Assembly (NCBI RefSeq): GCF_900091465.1
Contig: NZ_FMHV01000002.1
Coordinates: 434,001-498,000 of the forward strand
Origin: Micromonospora rhizosphaerae
Lineage (GTDB): Bacteria; Actinomycetota; Actinomycetes; Mycobacteriales; Micromonosporaceae
Direction: 5' to 3'
Length of the DNA: 64,000 nucleotides
Positions 23,216 to 31,336 of this stretch are shown piece after piece. The notes under the pieces are model-generated. The model made no database searches and was not told where the DNA came from. It saw only the letters and a program-made list of their open reading frames with translations. Numbering within the stretch: the stretch's first letter is position 1; every line of letters begins with the position of its first letter. A program made the position numbers and the translations under genes.

Positions 23216-24453
23216 AGCACCGGCTCCGCCATCGGGAAGTACGCCTGATCGTCCGCGTCCGGGCCGGCCCTCTCGCGGACCCGCTCGACGGCGAGATAGC
23301 CGTCAACCGCGTAGGCGTACCCGGGCTGCCAGCCGATCCCGTCCCTGCCGACGTTCATCGGGAAGCGGGACCGTTCGGCACCGGTGCTCGGGTCCAGCGT
23401 CATCAGGTCGTTCCGCTCGGTCAGCAGGTGCACCCGGCCCGGCTGCACGGCGATGATCCGGACCGACCCGAGGTCGGCCCGCCGCCAGACCTCCTCGCCG
23501 GTCCGCGCCGACCGGCCGGTGAGCACGCCGCCGGTGCTGCCCACCACGTCCTCGCCGGCCAGTTCGCTGTCCGACCCGTCCAGGGCGGGGGCCGCGACCG
23601 GTTCGCCCGCGCCGACCAGCCAGCCCCGACCGGCTCCGTCACCGGGCCCGGCGGTCCGCAACCCTCGGCACTCCGAGCGCGGGCTCAGGCAGCCCACCGG
23701 GGTGACCGCCAGCTCGTCCGGGCCGCCCGGCGGCCGCCAGCGGCTGCGTACCGAGCCGGTCGCGGCGTCCCGGAACTCGACCGTCGCCGGGGCGGCGCAG
23801 GCGTCGACCGTGATCAGCTCGCCGGTCGCCGTGGTGCCCGCATCGGTACGACAGCGGCCCTCGACGTCGGCGCGCCAGAGCTGCCGGCCGTCGGTCAACG
23901 CGTACCCGCCCACCTGCCGCTTCCCCGCGGCGACCAGCACCATCCGACCGTCCCCGGTCCGGGTGACGTACAGCCCCTGCGGGCTCCAGACGGTCGCCGC
24001 GCCGGTGCGGCGCGGCTTCGGCGCCGGGCCCGGCTCCGGTCCGTCCGCGCGCCAGGCGACCCGCCCGGTCCGCGCGTCCAGCGCCACGATGACCCCGTCC
24101 GACCAGCGACTCACCACGGTGATGCCGCTCGCCAACATCCCGTCGAGCTTCGCCGGCCACCGCCGGTACGACCAGAACGGGGTGACCCGGTGCCTCCCGT
24201 CGACCGGCTGGTCGGCGTACACCTGCCGGGTGCCGGCGTAGACCCGGAGCCGGCCGTCCACGATCAGCGGCGCGACGGGCAGCCGGCCGATGACCCCGAC
24301 CTCCGGGGTGACCGCCGGCGGATACCCGCCCCGGGCGACCGTGCTGACCTCGGCGGGGGCGAGCACCCGGTAGACGATGGCGGCGGCCGCCCCGACCGCG
24401 AGCACGGCCGCGACCGCCGCGACGATCCGCCGCCGCCCCTCGGGGAACCCCAT
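23200..24453 (-). CDS. Membrane-anchored PQQ-type beta-propeller protein (paralogue 2)
   Basis: A 417-aa protein with a Lys/Arg-rich start, one N-terminal membrane segment (IVAAVAAVLAVGAAAAIVY) and an extracytoplasmic propeller with blade motifs such as ALDARTGRVAWRAD, ALTDGRQLWRAD and DPSTGAERSRF. Four or more Cys residues may form disulfides. The start ATG has GGAGG 6 nt upstream and TAGGGT further up. It shares topology with the 17046-18485 protein, and the pair brackets the hppD unit. It may scaffold or sense at the outer membrane face, but no substrate is evident. Confidence 0.75.
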   Translation of the reverse strand: MGFPEGRRRIVAAVAAVLAVGAAAAIVYRVLAPAEVSTVARGGYPPAVTPEVGVIGRLPVAPLIVDGRLRVYAGTRQVYADQPVDGRHRVTPFWSYRRWPAKLDGMLASGITVVSRWSDGVIVALDARTGRVAWRADGPEPGPAPKPRRTGAATVWSPQGLYVTRTGDGRMVLVAAGKRQVGGYALTDGRQLWRADVEGRCRTDAGTTATGELITVDACAAPATVEFRDAATGSVRSRWRPPGGPDELAVTPVGCLSPRSECRGLRTAGPGDGAGRGWLVGAGEPVAAPALDGSDSELAGEDVVGSTGGVLTGRSARTGEEVWRRADLGSVRIIAVQPGRVHLLTERNDLMTLDPSTGAERSRFPMNVGRDGIGWQPGYAYAVDGYLAVERVRERAGPDADDQAYFPMAEPVLLAAT

Positions 24454-24481
24454 GCCGCACCTCCGCCCGGCACCCTACCCA

Positions 24482-24535
24482 CCGGCAACTCCAGGTCGCA
24501 GCGCGGCGCCAGACGCGCCGAGCTGGAGTTGCCGG
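24482..24535. repeat. Conserved-loop hairpin element, copy 1
   Basis: A perfect 13-bp stem (24482-24494 with 24523-24535) encloses a 28-nt loop that can form its own GGCGC/GCGCC hairpin. The loop is 26/28 identical to the one at 63191-63218, although the two stems differ. It lies 42 bp after the SRPBCC stop codon and probably terminates that transcript. Confidence 0.7.
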
Positions 24536-24577
24536 AGGGCCCTCCGCGCCCCGGTCAGGTCGTTGCGGCCGTCGCGC

Positions 24578-25060
24578 TCAGGCGGCTTCGGCGGAGGTGG
24601 TGGGGGCGGCGGCAACGGCCAGGTCGGCGAGGTCGCGGCGGAGGGCGCCCTCCACCGCACGGGCGGCGAGGCCGCCGAGGATCAGGGCCAGCACCCGGCC
24701 GTACGCAGCGGTCGGCACCGCCTCCTGCTCGACGGTGACGCCGGTGCACCCGCGCCCGCGGCGCTCGACGGTCCGCAGCGTCCAGGTGATCTGGTAGTCC
24801 ACGTCGGTGCCCCGCGAGCTGAGCACCAGCCGCTCGGCCGGGACGGCCTCGACGACGAGGAACTCCTCCGGCTGCTCGCCGCCGTCCGGCCGGACGCGGG
24901 TCTCCCGCCACGCGGTGCCGGTACCGAAGTCGCCGGTGGTGAGCACCTCGACCGCACCGACGGCGGAGAGCCACCGGGCGCGGGCGGGGAGATCGGTGAG
25001 GAGCCGCCAGACGTCGACGGCCTGCGCTTCGATGAATGCGGTAACCGTCACCGTCGACAT
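24578..25060 (-). CDS. SRPBCC-family protein
   Basis: A 160-aa START/polyketide-cyclase-like protein: STVTVTAFIEAQAVDVWRLL at the N-terminus, a WTLRTVERRGRG strand region and a long C-terminal helix. Family knowledge: the helix-grip fold binds hydrophobic ligands, and many members have no known function. The start is ATG with GGAGG upstream. The gene is monocistronic and followed by the conserved-loop hairpin. Nothing ties it to the tyrosine genes except position. Confidence 0.82.
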   Translation of the reverse strand: MSTVTVTAFIEAQAVDVWRLLTDLPARARWLSAVGAVEVLTTGDFGTGTAWRETRVRPDGGEQPEEFLVVEAVPAERLVLSSRGTDVDYQITWTLRTVERRGRGCTGVTVEQEAVPTAAYGRVLALILGGLAARAVEGALRRDLADLAVAAAPTTSAEAA

Positions 25061-25195
25061 GGCACCTCCCGTGTCCTCCACGGTACGGCGCGTGAACGCG
25101 AAACGGGGAGCCCTTGGTGACATTTCCGCCACCGGCGTCGCGATCGGGCCACCGAGGCGGGCCACCGAGGCGCCAGCGGGGTGGCCGAGGGCGAC

Positions 25196-26395
25196 TCAGC
25201 GGGCGGGCAGGATGGTCCCGGTCACCTCACCGAGCGCGATCGTGGTGCCGCCCGGGCCGGGCGCGGTGGCGGTGATGGTCACCGTGTCGCCGTCCTCCAG
25301 GAAGGTCCGGGTCTCGCCGTCGGCGAACTTGACCGGCTCGGCGCCACCCCAGGTCAGCTCCAGGAACGAGCCGACCTGGCTCCGGTCCGGCCCGGAGACG
25401 GTGCCGGAGGCGTAGAGGTCCCCGGTGCGTAGCGAGGCGCCGTTGACAGTGAGGTGGGCGAGCTGCTGGGCCGGCGTCCAGTACATCGTCGCGAAGGGCG
25501 GCTCGCTGACCCGCTCGCCGTTCCACTCGATCGACAGGGCCAGGTCCAGACCGAGGTGCGGGGTGTCGTGCAGATACCGCTGCACCGGCGGGTCCTGGTC
25601 GGGCGCGGGCACGAAGGCGCCGGCCAGCGCGTCCAGCGGCGTCACCCAGGCCGAGACCGAGGTGGCGAAGGACTTGCCCAGGAACGGGCCGAGGGGCTGG
25701 TACTCCCAGGCCTGGATGTCCCGGGCGGACCAGTCGTTGACCAGCACCACGCCGAAGACGTGGTCCGCGAAGTCGTCGACGGAGACCCGGTCACCGAGCC
25801 GGCTCGGCACCCCCACCACGAAGCCGACCTCGGCCTCGATGTCCAGGCGTACCGAGGCACCGGTGGTCGGGCCCTGCGGGGTGGCCCGCTGGCCGGTGGG
25901 CCGGACGACCGGGGTGCCGGAGACCACCACCGTGCCGGCCCGGCCGTGGTAGCCGATCGGAACGTGCTTCCAGTTGGGCAGCAGCGGCGGCTGGCCGGGG
26001 CGGAAGATCTGCCCGACGTTGGCCGCGTGGTGCTCGGAGGAGTAGAAGTCGACGTAGTCCGCCACCTCGAACGGCAGCAGCAGCTCGACCTCGCGGAGCG
26101 GCACCAGCAGCGGCTCCACGGCCGGCCGGTGAGCGGTGTCGGTGAGCAGCTCGGTGACCCGCTGCCGGACGGCCGTCCACTGCGGACGGCCGAGCGCCAT
26201 GAACTCGTTCAGCGTGGGCCGGCACAGCGCCCCGGCGGCCAGCACCAGCTCGGCCGCCTCCGCGCCGGCCAGGTCCAGCACGAAGTCCCCGATGCGTACG
26301 CCGAGCCGCGGCTCCTGCCCGCCGCGCCGGAACACCCCGTACGGCAGGTTCGTCACCCCGTACGACGAATCGTCGGCACCCGTCACCCAGGTCAT
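25196..26395 (-). CDS. fah: Fumarylacetoacetase
   Basis: A 399-aa enzyme that hydrolyses 4-fumarylacetoacetate to fumarate and acetoacetate, the last step of the homogentisate pathway. The catalytic segment DFYSSEHHAANVG contains the metal-binding Asp and the His equivalent to mouse His133; LDIEAEVG (E-x-E) and VNDWSARDIQAWEY (Asp) complete the metal site. The N-terminal SH3-like domain is present. Its ATG overlaps the stop of the upstream 285-aa gene by 4 bp (ATGA), so they are coupled. The fumarate product feeds the two fumarases of this window. Confidence 0.95.
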   Translation of the reverse strand: MTWVTGADDSSYGVTNLPYGVFRRGGQEPRLGVRIGDFVLDLAGAEAAELVLAAGALCRPTLNEFMALGRPQWTAVRQRVTELLTDTAHRPAVEPLLVPLREVELLLPFEVADYVDFYSSEHHAANVGQIFRPGQPPLLPNWKHVPIGYHGRAGTVVVSGTPVVRPTGQRATPQGPTTGASVRLDIEAEVGFVVGVPSRLGDRVSVDDFADHVFGVVLVNDWSARDIQAWEYQPLGPFLGKSFATSVSAWVTPLDALAGAFVPAPDQDPPVQRYLHDTPHLGLDLALSIEWNGERVSEPPFATMYWTPAQQLAHLTVNGASLRTGDLYASGTVSGPDRSQVGSFLELTWGGAEPVKFADGETRTFLEDGDTVTITATAPGPGGTTIALGEVTGTILPAR

Positions 26396-27249
26396 TCCTC
26401 GAAGCCCCCGTTCACCAGCCCCAGCCGGATCAGATCGGTCAGTGGTTCCTCAATGCTGCACGAGCCGTACCCGATCCAGAGCGGACGCTCCGAGTCGCGG
26501 CGGGCCCGGGCCCGCTCCACCAGCCGCACCGGATCGGTCACGGCGAGCAGCTCGGCCACGGCGTCCACCTCGGCGCCCTCGACGGCGGCGAGCGCGGCGG
26601 CGAGCACGTTGCCGAAGCCGTGGTGGGTGAAGCCGGTCTCCGGGTCCCGGTGGCGCACCGCGTGGTGCAGCCCGGCGGTCAGCTTGAACGGCAGCTCCCG
26701 GTCCCGGCAGGCGCAGATCACCGCGGCCAGCTCGACCGGGGTGGGAAACAGCTCGGCGGCCAGGCCGCCGGTCCGGAACTTCGCCGCGATCGGCAGCCCG
26801 CCGGCCCGCGCTTCGGCGAGGGTGTCCAGCGCGGCCATCAACCCGAAGGTCAGCGGGACCTCGGCGTGGACGTGGACGCCGTCCAGCCGCTCGGTGAGCT
26901 TGATCAGGTCGGCCAGCCCGGGCTGCGGGTCCTCGCCGCGCTTGGCGACCGCCGACTCGACCTGCCGGACGGTGATCCGGGGATCGGCCCCCGCGCGCAC
27001 CTCGTGGAGCTGACCGATCGGCACGTCGGCGATCACGCCGACCGCGATCCGTTCGTCGGCGTCGAGGAGGCCGGCCAACTCGGGCAGCGTCGAGGCCGGC
27101 AGCAGCAGCGGGCCGACCAGGTCGGCGTACCAGGCGGTGCGGTGCCGCCGGTGGGCGACGACCGCGTCCGGCACGGAGGCGCTGCCGGGCGGAAAGACGG
27201 CGGCGTCGTCGACGAGGCCGGCCAGGAGTCGGGGCAGCTGCGTTGACAC
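26392..27249 (-). CDS. Conserved protein of unknown function in the homogentisate operon
   Basis: A 285-aa soluble protein that I cannot assign to a named family. It begins with LVDDAAVFPPG (residues 12-22) and shows alternating strands and helices whose strand ends carry polar residues: VHAEVP (Glu130), AAKFRTGG (Lys157), PFKLTAGLHHAVRH (Lys189, His195, His196) and GYGSCSIEEP. This pattern suggests a beta/alpha barrel, which is a guess. It is the first gene of a unit with fah (4-bp overlap), is divergent from hmgA, and has a leaderless promoter. No maleylacetoacetate isomerase gene is visible nearby, so it is a candidate for that missing step. That role is inference only. Confidence 0.7.
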   Translation of the reverse strand: MSTQLPRLLAGLVDDAAVFPPGSASVPDAVVAHRRHRTAWYADLVGPLLLPASTLPELAGLLDADERIAVGVIADVPIGQLHEVRAGADPRITVRQVESAVAKRGEDPQPGLADLIKLTERLDGVHVHAEVPLTFGLMAALDTLAEARAGGLPIAAKFRTGGLAAELFPTPVELAAVICACRDRELPFKLTAGLHHAVRHRDPETGFTHHGFGNVLAAALAAVEGAEVDAVAELLAVTDPVRLVERARARRDSERPLWIGYGSCSIEEPLTDLIRLGLVNGGFEE

Positions 27250-27257
27250 GAGACAAG

Positions 27258-27287
27258 AATTTACGGGACGCTACAAGGAACGGACAA
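27258..27287 (-). promoter_or_regulatory. Promoter of the 285-aa gene-fah unit
   Basis: On the minus strand TTGTCC (27282-27287) and TAAATT (27258-27263) are separated by 18 bp, and TAAATT lies 8 nt before the GTG start. It is the best -35/-10 pair seen in the window, and no Shine-Dalgarno is present. Confidence 0.6.
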
Positions 27288-27290
27288 CCG

Positions 27291-27307
27291 CGTCCGATTA
27301 TCGGACG
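27291..27307. promoter_or_regulatory. 17-bp perfect palindrome (operator) between hmgA and the fah unit
   Basis: CGTCCGAT-T-ATCGGACG is perfectly symmetric with 8-bp arms. It lies directly upstream of the -35 of the fah unit and 37 bp upstream of hmgA, so one regulator could control both. The regulator is not encoded next to it. Confidence 0.7.
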
Positions 27308-27343
27308 TCACTGGCCGGAGAACGGGACATAACGGGAGGCGAG

Positions 27344-28540
27344 ATGCCGTACTACCGCAGGGTGGGCGAGGTGCCCCGCAAGCGTCACACCCAGTTCCGC
27401 CAGCCCGACGGCAGCCTCTACGCCGAGGAACTGGTGGGCCAGGAGGGCTTCTCCTCCGACTCGTCCCTGCTCTACCACCGGTACGCCCCGACCGCGATCG
27501 TCGCCGCCGAGGAGTTCACCCCGCCCACCTTCACCCGGGCGCCCAACCTGCCGCTCAAGCCGCGCCACCTGCGTACCCACAAGCTCGACGGGACCGGCGC
27601 GGACCCGGTGCTCGGCCGGCAGTACCTGCTCGCCAACGACGACGTCCGGATCGCGTACGTGCTGGCCGACCGGCCGTCCCCGCTGTTCCGCGACGCCACC
27701 GGCGACCACTGCCTCTACCTCGAGTCGGGGTCGCTGCGGGTCGAGTCGCCGTTCGGCGTGCTGGACGCGGTGGCCGGCGACTACGTCATCATCCCGACCT
27801 CGACCATCCACCGCCTCGTGCCGACCGGTGACGAGCCGACCCGGCTGCTCGCCATCGAGGCGACCGGGCACATCGGCCCGCCCAAGCGCTACCTCTCGGT
27901 GCGCGGCCAGTTCCTGGAGCACGCGCCGTACTGCGAGCGGGACGTCCGGGGACCGGACAACCCGCTGCTGGTCGACGGCACCGACGTCGAGGTGCTGGTC
28001 CGGCACCGTTCCCGGGCGGCACGCCCGGACGGCAGCGGCACAGTCTGGACTCGTCACGTTTATGCCAACCACCCGTTCGACGTGGTCGGCTGGGACGGGC
28101 ACATGTACCCGTGGGCGTTCTCCATCCACGACTTCGAGCCGATCACCGGCCGGATCCACCAGCCGCCGCCCGTGCACCAGACCTTCCAGGGCCCGAACTT
28201 CGTGATCTGCTCGTTCGTGCCGCGCAAGGTGGACTACCACCCGGACGCGATCCCGGTGCCGTACAACCACCACAACGTCGACTCCGACGAGATGCTCTTC
28301 TACACCGGCGGCAACTACGAGGCCCGGCGCGGCTCCGGCATCGAGCAGGGCTCCATCTCGCTGCACCCGTCCGGCTTCACGCACGGGCCGCAGCCGGGTG
28401 CCGCCGAGCGCTCGATCGGGGTGGACTTCTTCGACGAGCTGGCCGTCATGGTCGACACCTTCCGGCCCCTCGACCTCTGCGACGCGACGTCGGCCTGCGA
28501 GGACGCCGGGTACGCCTGGACCTGGGCGCGTCGCGGGTAG
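27344..28540 (+). CDS. hmgA: Homogentisate 1,2-dioxygenase
   Basis: A 398-aa cupin-fold Fe(II) enzyme that opens the homogentisate ring to maleylacetoacetate. Visible features: an opening VPRKRHTQFRQPDGSLYAEE, the cupin strand region GDYVIIPTSTIHRL, and the iron-site segments NHHNVDSDEMLFY (Glu) and LHPSGFTHGPQPG (His). The start ATG has GGGAGG 6 nt upstream. It is divergent from the 285-aa gene-fah unit across a palindromic operator. HppD makes its substrate 7 kb to the left. Confidence 0.95.
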   Translation: MPYYRRVGEVPRKRHTQFRQPDGSLYAEELVGQEGFSSDSSLLYHRYAPTAIVAAEEFTPPTFTRAPNLPLKPRHLRTHKLDGTGADPVLGRQYLLANDDVRIAYVLADRPSPLFRDATGDHCLYLESGSLRVESPFGVLDAVAGDYVIIPTSTIHRLVPTGDEPTRLLAIEATGHIGPPKRYLSVRGQFLEHAPYCERDVRGPDNPLLVDGTDVEVLVRHRSRAARPDGSGTVWTRHVYANHPFDVVGWDGHMYPWAFSIHDFEPITGRIHQPPPVHQTFQGPNFVICSFVPRKVDYHPDAIPVPYNHHNVDSDEMLFYTGGNYEARRGSGIEQGSISLHPSGFTHGPQPGAAERSIGVDFFDELAVMVDTFRPLDLCDATSACEDAGYAWTWARRG

Positions 28541-28662
28541 TGCTGATCAGGGTCGTTCGCCGGAGCGCCGCCCGGAGCCGGACGAGCTCCGGCGAAGGCC
28601 AGACCGCCCCGGCCGCACCCGTCATGGACGAATGACACCGCCGGTGGTCCGGTGACCAACGA

Positions 28663-29688
28663 TCAGCGCGCGGGACGGGACAGCACCGCGAACTCGGCCA
28701 GGGCCGTGGCGGTGATCGCCGCGACCAGCGGCCACGGCGTACCGACGAAGGTGTAGAGCACGAGCAGCACCGGCGCGGCGGCCACCGCGTAGAGGGCCAG
28801 GGCCAGGCTCCGGTCGGAGCGGAGCAGGCCAGGCAGGATCGTCCGAACCAGACCCGGTAGCCGCGCCGCCTGCCGCCACACCACCAGCGCCCCACCGAGC
28901 GCCGCCAGCGCCGCGAAGACCCGCGAGGAGCCGGGGCCGCCCGGGGCCAGGAAGGCGACCAGCACGGTGGCGACCAGCGACCAGCCGGCGCCGTAGACCA
29001 CCAGCCGGCGGAGTCCGTCGGAGATCGTACGACCGGAGTCCATCCGCGCCGGGTCCATCGCGGCCGCCTCGGTCAGGTGCTCCAGCGCCTCGGTGTAGCG
29101 TCGCTGCTCCAGCCGGATCACGCCCATGTCGTGCCGGGCCACCGCCAGCTCCGGGTCCAGCCGCAGCGCCTCCCGATAGGCGCGCTCGGCCAGGTCGAAC
29201 AGCTCCAGCCGGGCCGCCACCAGACCGAGCACCAGGTGCGCCTGCGGCTCCTCCGGGGCCAGCTCGACACCCCGCCAGGCAGCGTTGAGCGCCTGCTGCC
29301 CGTTGCGCGAGCCGGCCAGGATCGCCGCGGCGCTGCGCTGGGCGTACGCGTCGGTCGGGCCGAGCGCCAGGATCTCGTCGGCGGTGCCGGCGGCGGCCTT
29401 GAACTCGCGCAGGTCGACCAGGGCGAACCCGCGCGCGACCAGCGGCGGTACGGCACCAGGGGCGGCGGCGACCGCCGCGTCGGCGGCCGTGAGCGCCTCG
29501 GTCGACCGGTCGGCGGCGAGGTGGACCCGGGCCAGCATGGTCAGCGCCTCGGCGTTCGCCGGGTCCATCGCGATCGCATAGCCAAGTTCCCCGGCGGCCT
29601 CGTCGTAGCGACCCAGCTCGGCGAGGAGCTGCGCGCGCTGGAGGTAGCCGTCGGCGGCGGACTGGTCGGGGGCGGCGTCACTCGACAT
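28663..29688 (-). CDS. TPR-repeat membrane protein
   Basis: A 341-aa protein with four to six TPR-like repeats in residues 10-220 (for example YLQRAQLLAELGRYDEAAGE and ALRLDPELAVARHDMGVI) followed by four hydrophobic segments in the C-terminal 110 residues. The start ATG (MSSDAAPDQ) is 7 nt from a TAGGCT box (29696-29701), which makes it leaderless and settles the start against the ATG at 29709. Family knowledge: TPR domains bind peptides or proteins. The role is unknown; the TPR part would face the cytoplasm if the N-terminus is inside. Confidence 0.78.
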   Translation of the reverse strand: MSSDAAPDQSAADGYLQRAQLLAELGRYDEAAGELGYAIAMDPANAEALTMLARVHLAADRSTEALTAADAAVAAAPGAVPPLVARGFALVDLREFKAAAGTADEILALGPTDAYAQRSAAAILAGSRNGQQALNAAWRGVELAPEEPQAHLVLGLVAARLELFDLAERAYREALRLDPELAVARHDMGVIRLEQRRYTEALEHLTEAAAMDPARMDSGRTISDGLRRLVVYGAGWSLVATVLVAFLAPGGPGSSRVFAALAALGGALVVWRQAARLPGLVRTILPGLLRSDRSLALALYAVAAAPVLLVLYTFVGTPWPLVAAITATALAEFAVLSRPAR

Positions 29689-29794
29689 CGGGGCGAGCCT
29701 AGTCGGCATTCCGGCGCTACGCCGACCACGACCGCCCCGGCGCGCCCACCGGACGCCGCCTCGCCGGGAAGCGGGTCCGGCCGGCACGACGAGG

Positions 29795-31150
29795 TCAGGC
29801 GCTGCGGCAGGGCGCCTGGGCGGCCCGGCGACCGCAGGTGCCGAGGCTGCACCAGCGACGCAGGCCGCCCTCGTCGAGGAAGAGCCAACCGCAGTGCTCG
29901 TCCGGACACACCCGGACGGTCAGCCGGCGCGGGTCGGCCAACAGTTGGGCGGCGCTCCACGCGGCGGCATGCAGCGGCAGCCGGAGCCCGGCGGCCAGGT
30001 CCGGCCACCAGCGTCCCCGCCCGTCGGCCTCCCGGCGGAACACCAGCGTCCTGGCGGCGGCCTCCGCGTGCCGGGCGACCACGTCGAACGCCCGCCCGTT
30101 CGCCGGGTCGGTCAGGCAGGCGTACAGCTCGGCGCGCAGGGCGCGGGCCTCGGTGAGCACGGCCTCGGCCTGGCCGGGGTCGTGGCGGGCGAGGTGGAGG
30201 AGCCGGCTCACCGAGACGTCGTCGATCAGCCCGACGTGGCCGGCCCACACGGCCAGGGTCCGGTAGCCCCGCAGCCACTCCGACCCCGGGAGCGGCGGCT
30301 CGTGCCGCCAACCGGCGAAGGTGTTGCAGAACTCCAGCGCCGGGTGCCCGCCGACGTTCCACGGCAGGCTCTCGTCGCGGACCCGCACCTCGTACATTGG
30401 TCGGCCGGGCCGGTCGAGCCGGTCGTCACCGCGGAGGACCCGGCGGTGCACCTCGCGCAGTCGCGACCCTGGCTCGATCCCGAGGTCGTTCACCAGCACC
30501 TCCCGGGTCGTCCGGTAGAGCCGCAGCGCGTCGGCCCGCCGCGCACCCCGGTACAGGGCGGTCATCAGGGTGGCGACGAGCTGTTCCCGGGTCGGATACC
30601 GCGCGGTCAGCGGGATCAGCTCGGCGATCGCCCGGGCGTGCTGACCCAGCGCGAGCTGGGCCTCGGCGCGCAGCTCGATACCGACCAGCCGGAGCTCCTC
30701 GACCGTGCCCTGGAGTCGTTCTCGCAGCTCGTCGTCGGCCGCGTCGGCGAGCAGCGGACCCCGCCAGAGCGCCAGCGCCCGGTCGAGCAGCCGCACCCGC
30801 TCGGCCGGATCGGCCGCGTCGCTGGCCTGCCGGGTGAGTGCGCCGAACTCCGCCACGTCGACCCGGTGCCCGTCCGCCTCGACCAGGTAGCCGTCGCCCC
30901 GGGTACTGATCCGCACGCCGTACGGCGTCAGCGACGCCCGTAACCGGCCGATGTACGTCTGCACGACGCCTCGCGCCGAGGCCGGCGGGCAGCCGTTCCA
31001 CAACAGGTCGATGAGGCGGTCGGTGGTGACCAGCCGGCCCAGGTCGAGCAGCAGGACGCCGAGCAGGCAGCGCTCCTGGCGCCGGCTGCCGACCTCGACG
31101 AGGTGACCCTCGTGGCGTGACTCGAACGGCCCGAGCAGTCGGAATTCCAT
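29795..31150 (-). CDS. SARP-CGNR fusion transcriptional regulator
   Basis: A 451-aa protein with an unusual domain order. Residues 1-92 are an OmpR/SARP winged helix (MEFRLLGPFESRHEG to TRGDGYLVEADG), 97-245 the bacterial transcriptional activation domain (ALWRGPLLAD, LGIEPGSRLREVHRRVL), and 255-451 a CGNR-type region: ABATE-like domain (GGHPALEFCNTFAGWR), then a zinc finger with Cys415, Cys420, Cys434 and Cys439. The final signature reads CGRR instead of CGNR. Two potential DNA-binding modules are thus joined by the activation domain. It is divergent from a small secreted-protein gene, and 11-bp-period repeats lie upstream of both. The start ATG lacks a clear ribosome-binding site. The effector is unknown. 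Confidence 0.85.
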   Translation of the reverse strand: MEFRLLGPFESRHEGHLVEVGSRRQERCLLGVLLLDLGRLVTTDRLIDLLWNGCPPASARGVVQTYIGRLRASLTPYGVRISTRGDGYLVEADGHRVDVAEFGALTRQASDAADPAERVRLLDRALALWRGPLLADAADDELRERLQGTVEELRLVGIELRAEAQLALGQHARAIAELIPLTARYPTREQLVATLMTALYRGARRADALRLYRTTREVLVNDLGIEPGSRLREVHRRVLRGDDRLDRPGRPMYEVRVRDESLPWNVGGHPALEFCNTFAGWRHEPPLPGSEWLRGYRTLAVWAGHVGLIDDVSVSRLLHLARHDPGQAEAVLTEARALRAELYACLTDPANGRAFDVVARHAEAAARTLVFRREADGRGRWWPDLAAGLRLPLHAAAWSAAQLLADPRRLTVRVCPDEHCGWLFLDEGGLRRWCSLGTCGRRAAQAPCRSA

Positions 31151-31193
31151 ACCAACCAGGACAGCCTGGCCCCCGTCGCCGGTTGTCACCGGC

Positions 31194-31211
31194 CGGTGAG
31201 TCGGTGGTGGG
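31194..31211. promoter_or_regulatory. SARP-type direct repeat, site 1
   Basis: CGGTGAG-N4-TGGTGGG: two heptamers 11 bp apart, 44-61 bp upstream of the SARP-CGNR start. It shares 15 of 18 positions with the site at 31268-31285. Confidence 0.55.
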
Positions 31212-31267
31212 TCCGCGCCGGCCGGCACGGCGGCGGGCGGGTGCGGTCCCGTCCGTCGGACGCCGCG

Positions 31268-31285
31268 CGGTGAGCGGGTGGTGAG
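31268..31285. promoter_or_regulatory. SARP-type direct repeat, site 2
   Basis: CGGTGAG-N4-TGGTGAG: two heptamers 11 bp apart, 52-69 bp upstream of the secreted-protein start. Further TGGTGAT (31292) and TGGTCCG (31301) elements follow with less regular spacing. Confidence 0.55.
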
Positions 31286-31336
31286 CCGGGCTGGTGATCC
31301 TGGTCCGGCCCGATCAACAGCACGGATGGAGTGATC

